Below are positions 41,811-52,189 of a DNA stretch of 64,000 nt, piece after piece. This stretch comes from Providencia rustigianii DSM 4541. Its GTDB lineage: Bacteria; Pseudomonadota; Gammaproteobacteria; Enterobacterales; Enterobacteriaceae. The notes under the pieces are model-generated. The model saw only the letters and a list, made by a program, of their open reading frames with translations. It ran no database searches and had not been told where the DNA came from. The translations under genes and the position numbers were made by a program. Positions within the stretch are counted from its first letter, which is position 1; each line of letters opens with the position of its first letter. The stretch is from positions 63,018 to 127,017 of the forward strand of contig NZ_GG703822.1 in the NCBI RefSeq assembly GCF_000156395.1. Reading direction: 5' to 3'.

Positions 41811-42773
41811 TTATAAGCAGGCTTTTAATCGCTGAAAAACGTCCTTGGCATCAATATCATCCATACGTTTTTCTGCTCCTTTAATCACATGCTGACCTTG
41901 TCCATAGCCGCCAATTAAACCCGGATCTGTAGGGCCAAACAGCGTGAAATTAGGCTTATCTAATGCAGCGGTTAAATGGCTTAATCCGGTATCCACAGAA
42001 ACCACGGCTTTTGCAGCGGCGATTTGTTGAGCAACATCTGCTAATGAAAGTTTAGGTAAAACCTCCACAAAATCAAATCCTTCAGCTAATCGCTGTGCGC
42101 GTTGATGCTCATGATCCGCACCCCATGGTAATTTTACGCGAATGCCAGTTTCTGCCATCAACGTAAGTAACTCACGCCAATGAGCTTCAGACCAGTGTTT
42201 ATCATCACGGGTTGTTGAATGCAGAAATACCACATAAGGGGCAGCTTGGTTGCTAGCTGATTGCGAAAAATGCTGAGCAATAGCGTAGTTTCCTTGTGTT
42301 TCAGGGCAATCGTATCCCAAACTTTTAGCAAATAGCTGACGGATACGTTCTACCGCATGTTGCTGCTTACTAATGGAATAACGATGATCGTAGAAAAAAC
42401 TCGCAACAGGTTCGCGAATACTATGGCGATCATAGCCATGTTTTGGACCATAGGCTAATCGAGTCACTAACAGTGCGCTTTTAAGTAACCCTTGAGCATC
42501 AATGACAGCATCATAGTGGGTAGCTTGTAGTTGGCGACGAAACTCAGCACGTTCGGCACGGATCGGGGCTGAAAACCAATTTTTTCGCCAGCGACGAATG
42601 GCGACGGGAATAACGTTATTGACGGCACTATGCCAAGTTGGAATTTGTGCAAATCCCTCTTCAACCACCCAATCAAATTGAATATTGGGTATTGCCATCT
42701 GAGCATCGGTTAAGGCAGGTAGAGAATGCAAAACATCTCCCATCGATGATGTTTTTACTAATAACACGCGCAT
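41811..42773 (-). CDS. waaC: Lipopolysaccharide heptosyltransferase I
   Basis: WaaC adds the first L,D-heptose to Kdo. The 320-residue GT9 protein (E. coli 319) starts MRVLLVKTSSMGDVLHSLPAL and has the donor-site motif VSVDTGLSHLTAALDKPNFTLFGPTDP. Its ATG overlaps the last base of the waaF stop region at 42773, so waaF-waaC are coupled. Order hldD-waaF-waaC is standard. Confidence 0.95.
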   Translation of the reverse strand: MRVLLVKTSSMGDVLHSLPALTDAQMAIPNIQFDWVVEEGFAQIPTWHSAVNNVIPVAIRRWRKNWFSAPIRAERAEFRRQLQATHYDAVIDAQGLLKSALLVTRLAYGPKHGYDRHSIREPVASFFYDHRYSISKQQHAVERIRQLFAKSLGYDCPETQGNYAIAQHFSQSASNQAAPYVVFLHSTTRDDKHWSEAHWRELLTLMAETGIRVKLPWGADHEHQRAQRLAEGFDFVEVLPKLSLADVAQQIAAAKAVVSVDTGLSHLTAALDKPNFTLFGPTDPGLIGGYGQGQHVIKGAEKRMDDIDAKDVFQRLKACL

Positions 42774-43819
42774 TATTCAATACCTATGTTCAAACGGGTT
42801 AGGGCATCGAGCACCCTCTGAGGCTGAATATCAATCAAACTTTGATGATAGCCACTTTCGCCATCACCTTTACGTACTTTATGGTAGCCAGTAATCAGTC
42901 GAATCACTTCGGCCTTATCGGATAATGGTGGCGTAAAATCTGGGCTACTAGGCCCATATAATGCGACGAGGGGCTTATCTAGTGCTGCGGCAACGTGCAT
43001 TAGCCCTGAGTCATTACTGACAATTGCTTGGCAGGAGTCAATAAGATTAACCGCTTGTTCTAGCGAGGTTTTACCCGCAAAATTTAGGCAATATTGTCTG
43101 GCTTCATCCGTTAAACTTTGACGAATTTCCTCGCCCGCTTCATGATCTTTTTGAGATCCAAAGAGTAAAACTTGATAGCCTTTCTCACTGATTAAGCGTT
43201 GGGCTAATGCGGCATAGTGATAGTGCGGCCAACGTTTTGCGGGACCGAATTCCGCGCCGGGGCAAAAGCCAATAATTGGGCGATAAAGATCAATATTAAA
43301 TTGACTAACAGTATCGTTAACTTGTTGTTTATCAGTGACTAATTTAGGCCATAGAATAGGTTCGGGGATATCTTTGGCAGATTTAATGGTGTGCTTATCG
43401 TATGCCAGTGCAACATAGCGCTGCACCATCAGTGGAAATGCTTGTTTATCTAATGGGCGTAAATCATTGAGTAGCCCATAACGCATTTCCCCGCGCCATC
43501 CGGTTCGTTTACCAATATTGGCAAAGAAAGGAATCAACGCAGACTTCATTGAATTAGGCAATACAATTGCTTGGTCGTAGCCACTTTTCCGCAAATCGAT
43601 ACCTAGTTGGCGACGTTCGCAAATAGCCAGCTTCCCATGACCTAGTGGCATTGAAATCGCTTGGGATACTTCTGGCATCTTTGCTAATAAAGGACGGCAC
43701 CAATCGGGCGCCATCACATCAATTTGAGCATGAGGATGCTGAGCCTTAATCGTACGATACAGGCTCTGTGACATCATCATATCCCCTACCCATGAGGGGC
43801 CAATCACTAATATTTTCAT
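42773..43819 (-). CDS. waaF: ADP-heptose:LPS heptosyltransferase II
   Basis: WaaF adds the second heptose. From ATG 43819 (MKILVIGPSWVGDMMMSQSL) it has 348 residues, as in E. coli, with FCPGAEFGPAKRWPHYHYA and SNDSGLMHVAAALDKPLVALYGPSSP. Just upstream in the same frame is GTG 43834 followed by nearly the same 15 bases, so the first five codons are duplicated (MKILVMKILV). Either start keeps the frame. The hldD stop is 10 bp before the GTG. Confidence 0.94.
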   Translation of the reverse strand: MKILVIGPSWVGDMMMSQSLYRTIKAQHPHAQIDVMAPDWCRPLLAKMPEVSQAISMPLGHGKLAICERRQLGIDLRKSGYDQAIVLPNSMKSALIPFFANIGKRTGWRGEMRYGLLNDLRPLDKQAFPLMVQRYVALAYDKHTIKSAKDIPEPILWPKLVTDKQQVNDTVSQFNIDLYRPIIGFCPGAEFGPAKRWPHYHYAALAQRLISEKGYQVLLFGSQKDHEAGEEIRQSLTDEARQYCLNFAGKTSLEQAVNLIDSCQAIVSNDSGLMHVAAALDKPLVALYGPSSPDFTPPLSDKAEVIRLITGYHKVRKGDGESGYHQSLIDIQPQRVLDALTRLNIGIE

Positions 43820-43843
43820 AACCAATATTTTCACAAATGACGA

Positions 43844-44782
43844 TTACGCGTCTTTATTCAGCCATTGCATATACTCGGTTACACCTTCAGCGACGGTTTT
43901 AAACGGTGCGGTATAGCCAGCAGCGCGTAATTTTGTTAGATCCGCTTGGGTGAAACTTTGGTAACGACCTTTCAATTTTTCAGGGAATTCAATGTATTCG
44001 ATAGCCACATTTTTATCTTTATGGAATGCGGTGACGGCATCGGCAACGGCTTGGAACGATTCCGCGCGACCGGTTCCGCAGTTAAAAATCCCAGAAACAT
44101 TGTGTTCCCAGAACCATAAATTGACTGCGGCAACATCCCCCACATAGATAAAGTCACGACGGAAAGTCTCGCTACCTTCAAATAATTTTGGACTTTGGCC
44201 TTCATTAATTTGTTTATTCAGGTGATAAGCAACGCTCGCCATGCTGCCTTTATGATTCTCATTTGGTCCATAAACGTTGAAATAACGGAAGCCACAGACT
44301 TGAGATTGCGCTTCTGGCAGGATGCTGCGTACATACTGGTCGAATTGGAACTTTGAATAGCCATAAACATTCAGCGGTTTTTCAAACTCGCGCTCTTCGA
44401 TAAAGTTATCACTGCGCCCACCGTAAGTGGCGGCAGAAGAGGCATACAAGAATGGAATCTCACGCTCAAGGCAGTAATGGAGCAATTCCTTAGAGAACTG
44501 ATAGTTATTTTCCATCATATATTTGCCATCCCACTCGGTAGTGGATGAGCAAGCGCCTTCATGGAAAACAGCATCGATATCGCCAAAATCATCACCGGCA
44601 ATTACGCTAACGATAAAGTCTTCTTTATCCATATAATCAGCAATATCAACATCGACGAGATTGGCAAATTTAGTACCATCTTTCAGGTTATCCACCACTA
44701 AAATATCAGTGCGACCCATATCATTTAGGGCTTTAACAATATTGCTGCCAATAAAACCAGCTCCGCCAGTGACTACGATCAT
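43844..44782 (-). CDS. hldD: ADP-L-glycero-D-manno-heptose 6-epimerase
   Basis: Makes ADP-L,D-heptose for the inner core. The 312-residue extended SDR (E. coli 310) has NAD(P) motif GGAGFIGSN, the YGYSKFQFD catalytic Tyr/Lys, and [17 protein letters not shown] 44782 follows a GAGGT ribosome binding site. First gene of hldD-waaF-waaC, divergent from kbl. Confidence 0.95.
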   Translation of the reverse strand: MIVVTGGAGFIGSNIVKALNDMGRTDILVVDNLKDGTKFANLVDVDIADYMDKEDFIVSVIAGDDFGDIDAVFHEGACSSTTEWDGKYMMENNYQFSKELLHYCLEREIPFLYASSAATYGGRSDNFIEEREFEKPLNVYGYSKFQFDQYVRSILPEAQSQVCGFRYFNVYGPNENHKGSMASVAYHLNKQINEGQSPKLFEGSETFRRDFIYVGDVAAVNLWFWEHNVSGIFNCGTGRAESFQAVADAVTAFHKDKNVAIEYIEFPEKLKGRYQSFTQADLTKLRAAGYTAPFKTVAEGVTEYMQWLNKDA

Positions 44783-45015
44783 CGGGAATACCTCAAGTGG
44801 GTTAAGAATAAATGGGATAAGACATTGGCGCCTATAATAACACCTCTTGGTGTAGACAACAGTATATCCACTAGATAATTGTCCTAGTCATCCTACCTCT
44901 ACTGAGGCAATTATCGTGATCTTGCCTACAAACTTAACTTATTTACCCGGCAGATGTCGCTAGTTCTAGAGACTATTATTAAACTCTGAAAACGAATTCT
45001 ATACAGGAACAAATC

Positions 45016-46209
45016 ATGTCAGATCAATTTTACCAGCAGATAAAACAACAATTGGTGCAAATAGAGGCTGATGGCTTGTTTAAAAATGAACGAATAATCA
45101 CGACTTCGCAAGATGCGGATATTGAAATTCAAGGTGGTCAGCGGGTTATTAATTTCTGTGCTAATAACTATTTAGGGCTAGCGAACCATCCGGCACTGAT
45201 TGAAGCCGCCAAGCAGGGAATGGATAGCCACGGTTTTGGGATGGCGTCGGTGCGTTTTATTTGTGGAACCCAAGACAGTCACAAAGTACTCGAAAAGAAA
45301 TTGGCTGATTTTCTAGGAATGGAAGACGCGATCCTCTATTCCTCCTGTTTTGATGCTAACGGTGGTTTATTTGAAACGCTACTGGGGCCTGAAGATGCCA
45401 TTATTTCCGATGCCTTAAATCACGCCTCAATTATTGACGGGGTACGTTTGTGTAAGGCTCAGCGTTACCGCTATAGCAACAATAATATGGTAGAGCTAAA
45501 ACAGCGGCTTGAAGAAGCAAAATCCGCAGGCGCTCGGCATATTATGATTGCGACCGATGGTGTTTTTTCAATGGACGGTGTGATTGCTGATTTGAAAACC
45601 GTGTGTGATTTAGCGGATGAGTATCAGGCTTTAGTGATGGTGGATGATTCCCACGCAGTGGGTTTTGTCGGTGAAAATGGCCGTGGCAGCCATGAATATT
45701 GCAACGTGATGGGACGCGTCGACATCATTACAGGCACGCTTGGAAAGGCGCTCGGTGGTGCATCGGGTGGGTATACCGCAGCGAAAAAAGAGGTTGTCGA
45801 ATGGTTACGCCAACGTTCTCGCCCTTATTTATTCTCTAATTCCCTTGCTCCCGCGATTGTGGCGGCGTCTATCAAAGTTATCGATATGATGACCGAAGGA
45901 AAAGCGCGCCGAGAAAAATTATGGCGTAACGCGGTGCTATTTAGAGAAAAAATGTCTGCGGCAGGGTTTACCCTCGCAGGAGCAGACCATGCCATCATCC
46001 CTGTGATGTTAGGGGATGCTAAGGTAGCACAACAATTTGCTTCTGAATTATTGAAAGAAGGTATTTATGTCACCGGATTTTTCTATCCGGTTGTTCCGCA
46101 AGGGCAGGCGCGAATTCGCACGCAAATGTCTGCGGCTCACAGTGAAGAGGATATTTTACGCGCTGTTGATGCATTCACCCGTATTGGCAAAAAGCTTCAA
46201 TTAATCTAG
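45016..46209 (+). CDS. kbl: Glycine C-acetyltransferase (2-amino-3-ketobutyrate CoA ligase)
   Basis: PLP enzyme that cleaves 2-amino-3-ketobutyrate with CoA to glycine and acetyl-CoA, the second step of threonine catabolism. The 397 residues (E. coli 398) have the PLP-lysine motif [26 protein letters not shown] and [15 protein letters not shown] 45016 follows CAGGAAC. It forms an operon with tdh, 21 bp downstream. No Lrp site was identified with confidence. Confidence 0.96.
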   Translation: MSDQFYQQIKQQLVQIEADGLFKNERIITTSQDADIEIQGGQRVINFCANNYLGLANHPALIEAAKQGMDSHGFGMASVRFICGTQDSHKVLEKKLADFLGMEDAILYSSCFDANGGLFETLLGPEDAIISDALNHASIIDGVRLCKAQRYRYSNNNMVELKQRLEEAKSAGARHIMIATDGVFSMDGVIADLKTVCDLADEYQALVMVDDSHAVGFVGENGRGSHEYCNVMGRVDIITGTLGKALGGASGGYTAAKKEVVEWLRQRSRPYLFSNSLAPAIVAASIKVIDMMTEGKARREKLWRNAVLFREKMSAAGFTLAGADHAIIPVMLGDAKVAQQFASELLKEGIYVTGFFYPVVPQGQARIRTQMSAAHSEEDILRAVDAFTRIGKKLQLI

Positions 46210-46230
46210 CCACTAAATAAAAGGTCGCCT

Positions 46231-47256
46231 ATGAAAGCACTGTCCAAATTAAAAGCAGAACCAGGTATATGGATGACAGACGTTCCGAAACCGGAATTGG
46301 GGCACAATGATGTGATGATCAAAATCCGTAAAACCGCTATTTGTGGGACGGATGTTCATATCTACAACTGGGATGAATGGTCGCAGAAAACTATCCCAGT
46401 TCCTATGGTGGTAGGTCATGAATATATAGGGGAAATTGTTGAAATTGGGCAGGAAGTTAAGGGTTTCAAAATTGGTGATAGAGTCTCTGGCGAAGGGCAT
46501 ATCACTTGCGGTCATTGTCGAAATTGCCGCGGCGGTCGAACCCATTTGTGCCGAAATACCATCGGAGTAGGAGTCAATCGTCCCGGGTGTTTTGCTGAGT
46601 ATCTCGTGATCCCTGCATTTAATGCGTTCAAAATTCCCGACAATATTCCTGATGAAATCGCGGCTATTTTTGATCCCTTTGGTAATGCGGTTCATACCGC
46701 GCTCTCTTTTGATTTAGTGGGCGAGGACGTGTTGGTTTCGGGGGCGGGACCGATTGGGATCATGGCGGCAGCCGTTTGTCGCCATGTTGGCGCGCGTCAT
46801 GTGGTCATCACCGATGTAAATGATTATCGCCTTGAGTTAGCGAAAAAAATGGGCGTGACCCGAGCGGTCAATGTGAGCCGTGAAAATCTGAAAGATGTGA
46901 TGAAAGAGCTGGGAATGAAAGAAGGTTTTGATGTTGCTTTAGAAGTTTCCGGCGCTCCACCGGCATTCCAAACCATGTTGGATACCATGAACCACGGTGG
47001 AAGAATTGCGCTATTGGGTATCCCACCGTCATCGATGGCAACAGATTGGAGCCAAGTTATTTTCAAAGGTTTGTTTATCAAGGGTATTTATGGACGAGAA
47101 ATGTTTGAAACTTGGTACAAAATGGCAACGTTAATACAGTCTGGACTCGATTTATCGCCGATTATCACCCATCAGTTTTCTATCGATGATTTCCAAAAAG
47201 GTTTTGATGTGATGCGTTCCGGTCAATCAGGAAAAGTGATTCTGAACTGGGATTAA
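46231..47256 (+). CDS. tdh: L-threonine 3-dehydrogenase
   Basis: Zinc-dependent oxidation of L-threonine to 2-amino-3-ketobutyrate, whose product is used by the adjacent Kbl. The 341 residues equal E. coli. Visible are the catalytic zinc ligand region [27 protein letters not shown], the structural-zinc cluster [15 protein letters not shown], and the Rossmann [14 protein letters not shown] 46231 follows AAAGG. A terminator follows. Confidence 0.97.
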   Translation: MKALSKLKAEPGIWMTDVPKPELGHNDVMIKIRKTAICGTDVHIYNWDEWSQKTIPVPMVVGHEYIGEIVEIGQEVKGFKIGDRVSGEGHITCGHCRNCRGGRTHLCRNTIGVGVNRPGCFAEYLVIPAFNAFKIPDNIPDEIAAIFDPFGNAVHTALSFDLVGEDVLVSGAGPIGIMAAAVCRHVGARHVVITDVNDYRLELAKKMGVTRAVNVSRENLKDVMKELGMKEGFDVALEVSGAPPAFQTMLDTMNHGGRIALLGIPPSSMATDWSQVIFKGLFIKGIYGREMFETWYKMATLIQSGLDLSPIITHQFSIDDFQKGFDVMRSGQSGKVILNWD

Positions 47257-47278
47257 TAAACAAACAGTTACGCATAAT

Positions 47279-47314
47279 AGGGTTCATGACCATATGGTTG
47301 ATGAACCCTTTTTA
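47279..47314 (+). terminator. Rho-independent terminator of kbl-tdh
   Basis: AGGGTTCAT and ATGAACCCT pair across 13 nt, followed by a T run. Confidence 0.85.
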
Positions 47315-47333
47315 TTGGGTATTTTAGTTGCTT

Positions 47334-48377
47334 CTAAGATGATTTTTTCTCAGAGAGCAAGGGTTGCAGAGTCTTGTCTTGGTAAATGGCCTCGACGACT
47401 GACATCAAAAACTCAATTCCTTGTAAGCGAGTTTGAGGGACTTCAATATCACAAACACCTATTTCAACTGGCTGCTCTGGCTGGTTAATTCCCGATTCAG
47501 GAGCCGTTGGTTCGCTGATCGCTGGCTCAGTTGGCTTGATAGGTTCAACAGGCTTAGTGTCTAATTGAACAGGCGTTTGGGATTCCGGCTTAGCGGGTTT
47601 CATCCCTTCTGGTTGCATTCTTAGAGGTTTACGTGGCTCAGTGGTTGTTGGTTGGTTATTGACTAAAGTACTGACAGGCACTAACTCAACATCCGCAGGG
47701 ATAAGCGGAATAAATTTTTGTAATGCTCGCACCGTGGATGGGTGCGGGTGGCCAATAGCAACGGCACTTCCATGCTTGCGAGCATAGGAAATCGCTTTAT
47801 TAAGCTGAGCGCGAGTTTCTTCTTCAGATTGGTGGTTATCAATGAAGATATTGCGTTTTGTGGATGGTACTCCAAATTCTTTAGCGGCATTTTGTGCTTG
47901 TGTATTACCGATGGTCACACTATCCAAGAAAAATAAATTAGATTGAGACAACGAGCGCATCACATTGCGCATACCCGATAGGCTGGAGGTCATCTCACTT
48001 CCCATATGATTATTCATGCCTTTGGCATGGGGGACGCGGCTGATCGCATTTTTAATGATTCGGTCAACGTCTTCTGCACTCATGGAGGGAGTGAGTGTGT
48101 CTTTTTCGAGAGGTTGTTTACTCAAGGGTTTCATTGGCATATGGATTAAAATATCCCGCCCTTGCTGATAGGCTTGTGTTGCAACCTCTATGCCATGGGG
48201 CGAGTTAGGAAGAATGGCAATGCTGATAGCTGCTGGCATGGCGAGTATTTGGTTATCTTCTTTTGCGCGGTAACCAAAGTCATCAATCACAATCGCCAGC
48301 TTTGCTGCACTCGCCTGCGAGCAAATGACTATCAGCAGTAAACTAGTCAAAAATTTTATTGGCGAGCACTTCAACAT
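47334..48377 (-). CDS. yibQ: Divergent polysaccharide deacetylase family protein YibQ
   Basis: A periplasmic protein with a signal peptide (FLTSLLLIVICSQASA, cleavage near residue 24) and a divergent polysaccharide deacetylase fold: AIVIDDFGY, HMPMKPLSKQP, NNHMGSEMTS and GHPHPSTV. From ATG 48377, with AGGA upstream, it has 347 residues against 319 in E. coli; the extra length is a C-terminal proline, glutamate and threonine-rich stretch (about residues 265-315). It overlaps no gene and lies 35 bp after envC on the same strand. A cell-wall role is inferred from the envC link. Confidence 0.9.
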   Translation of the reverse strand: MLKCSPIKFLTSLLLIVICSQASAAKLAIVIDDFGYRAKEDNQILAMPAAISIAILPNSPHGIEVATQAYQQGRDILIHMPMKPLSKQPLEKDTLTPSMSAEDVDRIIKNAISRVPHAKGMNNHMGSEMTSSLSGMRNVMRSLSQSNLFFLDSVTIGNTQAQNAAKEFGVPSTKRNIFIDNHQSEEETRAQLNKAISYARKHGSAVAIGHPHPSTVRALQKFIPLIPADVELVPVSTLVNNQPTTTEPRKPLRMQPEGMKPAKPESQTPVQLDTKPVEPIKPTEPAISEPTAPESGINQPEQPVEIGVCDIEVPQTRLQGIEFLMSVVEAIYQDKTLQPLLSEKKSS

Positions 48378-48412
48378 AATTATTTTCCTAACATTTTGGT
48401 GCCTTGGTTCAG

Positions 48413-49705
48413 CTATTTGCCTAACCAAGGTCGAGGGTTAACAGTTTTACCTTGCCTACGAATTTCAAAGTAGAGGGATGGGCGCTCTTGTCCGCCACTG
48501 CTACCCACTAAAGCAATCGGCTGCCCTGCTCGGACTTCTTGCCCGACGTTCACTAATGCGCTCTGGTTATAACCGTAAAGGCTCATATCCCCTTTACCGT
48601 GTTCCACGACGACCACTAATCCATAGCCTTGTAACCAATCGGCAAGTAACACTCGACCGTCAGCAATGGCTTTAACTTGGGTACCTTCGTTGGCCGCGAT
48701 CACCATGCCTTTCCAGCGTAACTCACTGGAGATAACATCCCCATAATTATGCAGTGTTGAACCGCGCACTGGCCAGATTGCTTGCCCTGCTGGACGACCT
48801 AAACCTCCAGTTCTGGACATCAATGATTGCTCACTGTCTGATGGCTTATAAGTGGAACCTTTTTGTTTCGCTTGGCGTTCTTTTTCTGCCACTTGAGCAC
48901 GAATCTTAGCAGCTTCCCGAGCTTCTCGTTCCGCTCTAGCTTTTGCTTCACGTTCAGCTCTGGCAATTTTATCGCGTAATCTTGATTCGTTTTGTCTCAG
49001 TACAGCCAGATTTTTTTGATCTTCTTTTAGCGCACTGTCTAACGCGGTGAGTGTTTTTTGTCGAGAAGCTTTGGCATTATCCAGTTTTTGTTTTTCTTGT
49101 TGCAGTCGTGCAAGCGCCGCTTTTTGTTCAGCTTGTTTTTGTTGCTCTAACTGTTTTTGTTGGTGTAACTCTTGGGTGGTTTCTTCCAGACCAATAATCG
49201 TTTTTTCACGGGCTTGGTTCAGATAACCGTAATACGCAAGAATTCGCTCTTCACGCTGACCTTCTTCACCCTTTAAGAGTAGTGATAAACCTTGATGTTT
49301 TCCAAGGCGAAAAGCGGCATCAAGTTGTTCAGCGAGTAATTTTTCTTGCTCAATTTTTTTCTTTTGTAATTGGCTGATATTGCCAGATAGGGATGAAATC
49401 TCTTTTTCTAGTTGTTTTAATTGATTTTGAGTTTGGTGTAACCCACGGCTAGCCGTTGAAATACTTTGTTCTTGCTGCTTGAGTTGTTCGAGAAGATTAT
49501 TTTTTTGGGCTTGTTGTTCTCTAACACTTTTCTCTTTTTCAGCAATACTTTTTAGAAGGTCGTTTAACTGACCTTTATTTTCAGTGATCTGATTTGCTTG
49601 TGCCGTTGGGTAGGGCACAAAAGCAAATAATCCCAAACCAAGCAGGGCGGGAATCATAGCCTGACGAACAAAAAGAGTTTTTATTCGATTGGATGTATGG
49701 GCCAT
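48413..49705 (-). CDS. envC: Murein hydrolase activator EnvC
   Basis: EnvC is a periplasmic divisome protein that activates amidases AmiA and AmiB under FtsEX control. It has an N-terminal signal segment (AMIPALLGLGLFAFVPYPTAQA), long coiled coils over residues 40-270, and a C-terminal LytM domain. The LytM domain is degenerate, as in E. coli: HGKGDMSLYGYN and SLYFEIR lack the zinc HxH, so it activates rather than cleaves. It has 430 residues (E. coli 419). The gpmI gene that precedes envC in E. coli is absent. Confidence 0.93.
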   Translation of the reverse strand: MAHTSNRIKTLFVRQAMIPALLGLGLFAFVPYPTAQANQITENKGQLNDLLKSIAEKEKSVREQQAQKNNLLEQLKQQEQSISTASRGLHQTQNQLKQLEKEISSLSGNISQLQKKKIEQEKLLAEQLDAAFRLGKHQGLSLLLKGEEGQREERILAYYGYLNQAREKTIIGLEETTQELHQQKQLEQQKQAEQKAALARLQQEKQKLDNAKASRQKTLTALDSALKEDQKNLAVLRQNESRLRDKIARAEREAKARAEREAREAAKIRAQVAEKERQAKQKGSTYKPSDSEQSLMSRTGGLGRPAGQAIWPVRGSTLHNYGDVISSELRWKGMVIAANEGTQVKAIADGRVLLADWLQGYGLVVVVEHGKGDMSLYGYNQSALVNVGQEVRAGQPIALVGSSGGQERPSLYFEIRRQGKTVNPRPWLGK

Positions 49706-50138
49706 TGTGATAGATCACCTCAATTAAATACAATAACTGATTATTTCATCTGCTAGTCATGCTTTCCAGTACTCTCTTAAAAATAGTACTAAAAGCCTTA
49801 AAAATTAAGAGAGTTACTATTATACCGTATGCAACTAAGTTAAATTTCAGGGGGTATTATTACTGATTTTTGGCGTATAGCTAGTTTTGATGTGCTTTTT
49901 CTGATTTCGCCAGTAATTAATTTACCGTCAAAGCTTTGTCTGAGCGTGTTTATGATAAAATGTTTGCGTACAGCTTCGAGAAAAGAATCCTTTTTTCAGT
50001 AAAAAGGTGTTAACTCTGCGAGTCTTTTCGCAAAAAAGACATTCTAGTTTGCGCTAATTGGCTGTAATTAGCTCAACACAAAGGTATACTCTGAACCCTT
50101 TGATATTCGTTTTTAACTAACGGGAGTAATTGCCCCCC
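49706..50138 (+). other. envC-yibN intergenic region
   Basis: No coding gene is supported in these 433 bp. Two short perfect hairpins lie close together: CCTTTTT/AAAAAGG (49989-50007) and GTCTTTT/AAAAGAC (50022-50040). A TAAAAT at 49956-49961 with CTTTGT 16 bp upstream is a weak promoter that would transcribe both. TATACT at 50085-50090 may be a yibN -10. In E. coli gpmI occupies this interval. Confidence 0.4.
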
Positions 50139-50576
50139 ATGATCCAAGAAATCATGCAATTTGTCAGTCGTAACACCTTTGTTAGTCTGACCTGGGTAGT
50201 GTTATTTGTTGCTGTAATCGTTATGACCTTCAGAGGCCTATTGTCTAAAACTAAAGTCATTGTGCGTTCTCAAGCGATTACGATGATTAATAAAGAAGAC
50301 GCGGTAGTTGTGGACCTACGTTCACGAGAAGAATTCCGTAAAGGGCACATCATTGATTCAATTAACTTAACACCATCTGAAATTAAAGATAATAATTTAG
50401 GTGAGCTGGAAAAACATAAACAGAAACCTGTTATTGTCGTTTCTGCAAGTGGAATGGAATCTGGGAAACCAGCTGAACATCTTGCACAACACGGTTTTGA
50501 AAAAGTCTTTGTCCTGAAAGAAGGGATCGCTGGTTGGGCAGGTGAAAACCTACCACTGGCTCGCGGTAAGAAGTAA
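50139..50576 (+). CDS. yibN: Membrane-anchored rhodanese-like protein YibN
   Basis: A 145-residue protein with one N-terminal transmembrane segment ([18 protein letters not shown]) and a rhodanese domain ([34 protein letters not shown]). There is no cysteine anywhere, so sulfurtransferase chemistry is not possible and the domain probably binds protein partners. The start MIQEIMQFV at ATG 50139 matches E. coli; TTG 50130 has a better-spaced GGGAG and may be used instead. In E. coli grxC follows; here secB does. Confidence 0.9.
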   Translation: MIQEIMQFVSRNTFVSLTWVVLFVAVIVMTFRGLLSKTKVIVRSQAITMINKEDAVVVDLRSREEFRKGHIIDSINLTPSEIKDNNLGELEKHKQKPVIVVSASGMESGKPAEHLAQHGFEKVFVLKEGIAGWAGENLPLARGKK

Positions 50577-50660
50577 TTATTCGACATTACATCAGTCACT
50601 GAATATATGTCGGCAATTGAATATATCTCGAAACTCTAATATGGAAGTAAGGTAATTATT

Positions 50661-51128
50661 ATGTCAGAACAAAACAACTCAGAAATGGTATTTCAAATTC
50701 AACGCATTTATGCAAAAGACGTTTCATTTGAAGCACCTAATGCACCACAAATCTTTCAGAAAGAGTGGCAACCAGAGATCAAACTGGATTTAGATACGTC
50801 TTCAACTCAATTAGGTGAAGGGGTTTATGAAGTTGTTCTGCGTGTAACCACTACCGCGACTCTTGGTGAAGAAACTGCATTCCTGTGTGAAGTTCAGCAA
50901 GCGGGTGTGTTCTCAATTGAAGGCATCGAAGGGACTCAAATGGCGCATTGTTTAGGTGCATACTGCCCGAACATCCTGTTCCCATATGCGCGTGAAGCCA
51001 TTACTAACATGGTGGGACGTGGTACTTTCCCACAATTGAACTTAGCTCCAGTTAACTTTGATGCGCTGTTCATGAACTATTTACAGCAGCAACAAGGTGA
51101 ACAAGAGCAGACCCCTGAAGTTCAATAA
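50661..51128 (+). CDS. secB: Protein-export chaperone SecB
   Basis: Tetrameric cytoplasmic chaperone delivering preproteins to SecA. The 155 residues equal E. coli, with [19 protein letters not shown], the [15 protein letters not shown] block and a glutamine/glutamate-rich tail. ATG 50661 follows TAAGG. gpsA starts 9 bp later, as in E. coli. Confidence 0.97.
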   Translation: MSEQNNSEMVFQIQRIYAKDVSFEAPNAPQIFQKEWQPEIKLDLDTSSTQLGEGVYEVVLRVTTTATLGEETAFLCEVQQAGVFSIEGIEGTQMAHCLGAYCPNILFPYAREAITNMVGRGTFPQLNLAPVNFDALFMNYLQQQQGEQEQTPEVQ

Positions 51129-51137
51129 GGTCTCTTA

Positions 51138-52166
51138 ATGAAAACTGCTTCAATGACAGTTATCGGTGCCGGCTCGTACGGCACCGCTTTAGCCATTACT
51201 TTAGCGCGTAATGGCCATGAGGTGGTGTTGTGGGGGCATGATCCTGCACATATCCAGAAATTAAACCAAGAACGTAGCAATCAGGCGTTTTTGCCTGGCG
51301 TTTCTTTCCCTGATAGTTTATTTCTCGAGACAGACTTAAAAAAAGCCGTCGAAGCGAGTCTGAATATCTTGATAGTCGTACCGAGCCATGTATTTGGTGA
51401 TGTACTCAAGCAAATCCAACCTTATCTGCAGGCGGGTTCCCGTATTATTTGGGCAACCAAAGGCTTGGAAAGAGATACGGGGCGCTTGTTGCAAGATGTA
51501 GCGCGTGAGGTATTAGGTAACGAAATTCCTCTGGCGGTACTATCGGGACCGACATTTGCGAAAGAGCTAGCCGCAGGCTTGCCTACCGCCATTTCTGTAG
51601 CGGCATCTGATAGCCAATTTGGTGATGACTTACAGAAGCTATTCCATTGTGGTAAAAGTTTCCGTGTGTATAAAAACCCAGACATGATTGGTGTTCAGCT
51701 TGGTGGTGCCGTGAAAAACGTGATTGCGATTGGTGCGGGTATCTCCGATGGCATGGGGTTTGGTGCGAATGCACGTACAGCATTAATCACCCGCGGGCTG
51801 GCTGAAATGAGCCGCCTAGGGGTATCACTCGGGGCAGACCCTTCCACATTTATGGGTATGGCTGGTCTAGGGGATTTAGTGTTAACCTGCACAGATAACC
51901 AATCTCGTAACCGTCGATTCGGCATGATGCTCGGTAATGGCGTTAGTGTTGAAGATGCGGAAAAAGACATTGGGCAAGTAGTTGAAGGTTATCGCAATAC
52001 CAAAGAAGTGAAAGCGCTCGCAGAGCGTGCAGGTGTTGAGATGCCAATTACTGAGCAAATTTATCAAATTCTCTATTGCCATAAAGATGTGTTAGAGGCC
52101 GCACAAGCACTGCTTGGGCGTGCAACAAAAGATGAAATTGCGGATATGCCTAAGTTATCGAGCTAA
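51138..52166 (+). CDS. gpsA: Glycerol-3-phosphate dehydrogenase [NAD(P)+]
   Basis: Reduces dihydroxyacetone phosphate to sn-glycerol-3-phosphate for phospholipid synthesis. The 342 residues (E. coli 339) have the Rossmann motif [10 protein letters not shown], the SGPTFAKE segment and the catalytic lysine in [13 protein letters not shown]. In this genome its product would also feed the CDP-glycerol pathway encoded 11 kb downstream. Operon with secB and cysE. Confidence 0.97.
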   Translation: MKTASMTVIGAGSYGTALAITLARNGHEVVLWGHDPAHIQKLNQERSNQAFLPGVSFPDSLFLETDLKKAVEASLNILIVVPSHVFGDVLKQIQPYLQAGSRIIWATKGLERDTGRLLQDVAREVLGNEIPLAVLSGPTFAKELAAGLPTAISVAASDSQFGDDLQKLFHCGKSFRVYKNPDMIGVQLGGAVKNVIAIGAGISDGMGFGANARTALITRGLAEMSRLGVSLGADPSTFMGMAGLGDLVLTCTDNQSRNRRFGMMLGNGVSVEDAEKDIGQVVEGYRNTKEVKALAERAGVEMPITEQIYQILYCHKDVLEAAQALLGRATKDEIADMPKLSS

Positions 52167-52189
52167 ATAAAAAATAGAAGAGAGCCATT

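Noticed and set aside
46249-46695. 148-codon minus-strand ORF inside tdh
   Set aside because: It is entirely antisense to the highly conserved tdh coding sequence and has no independent support.
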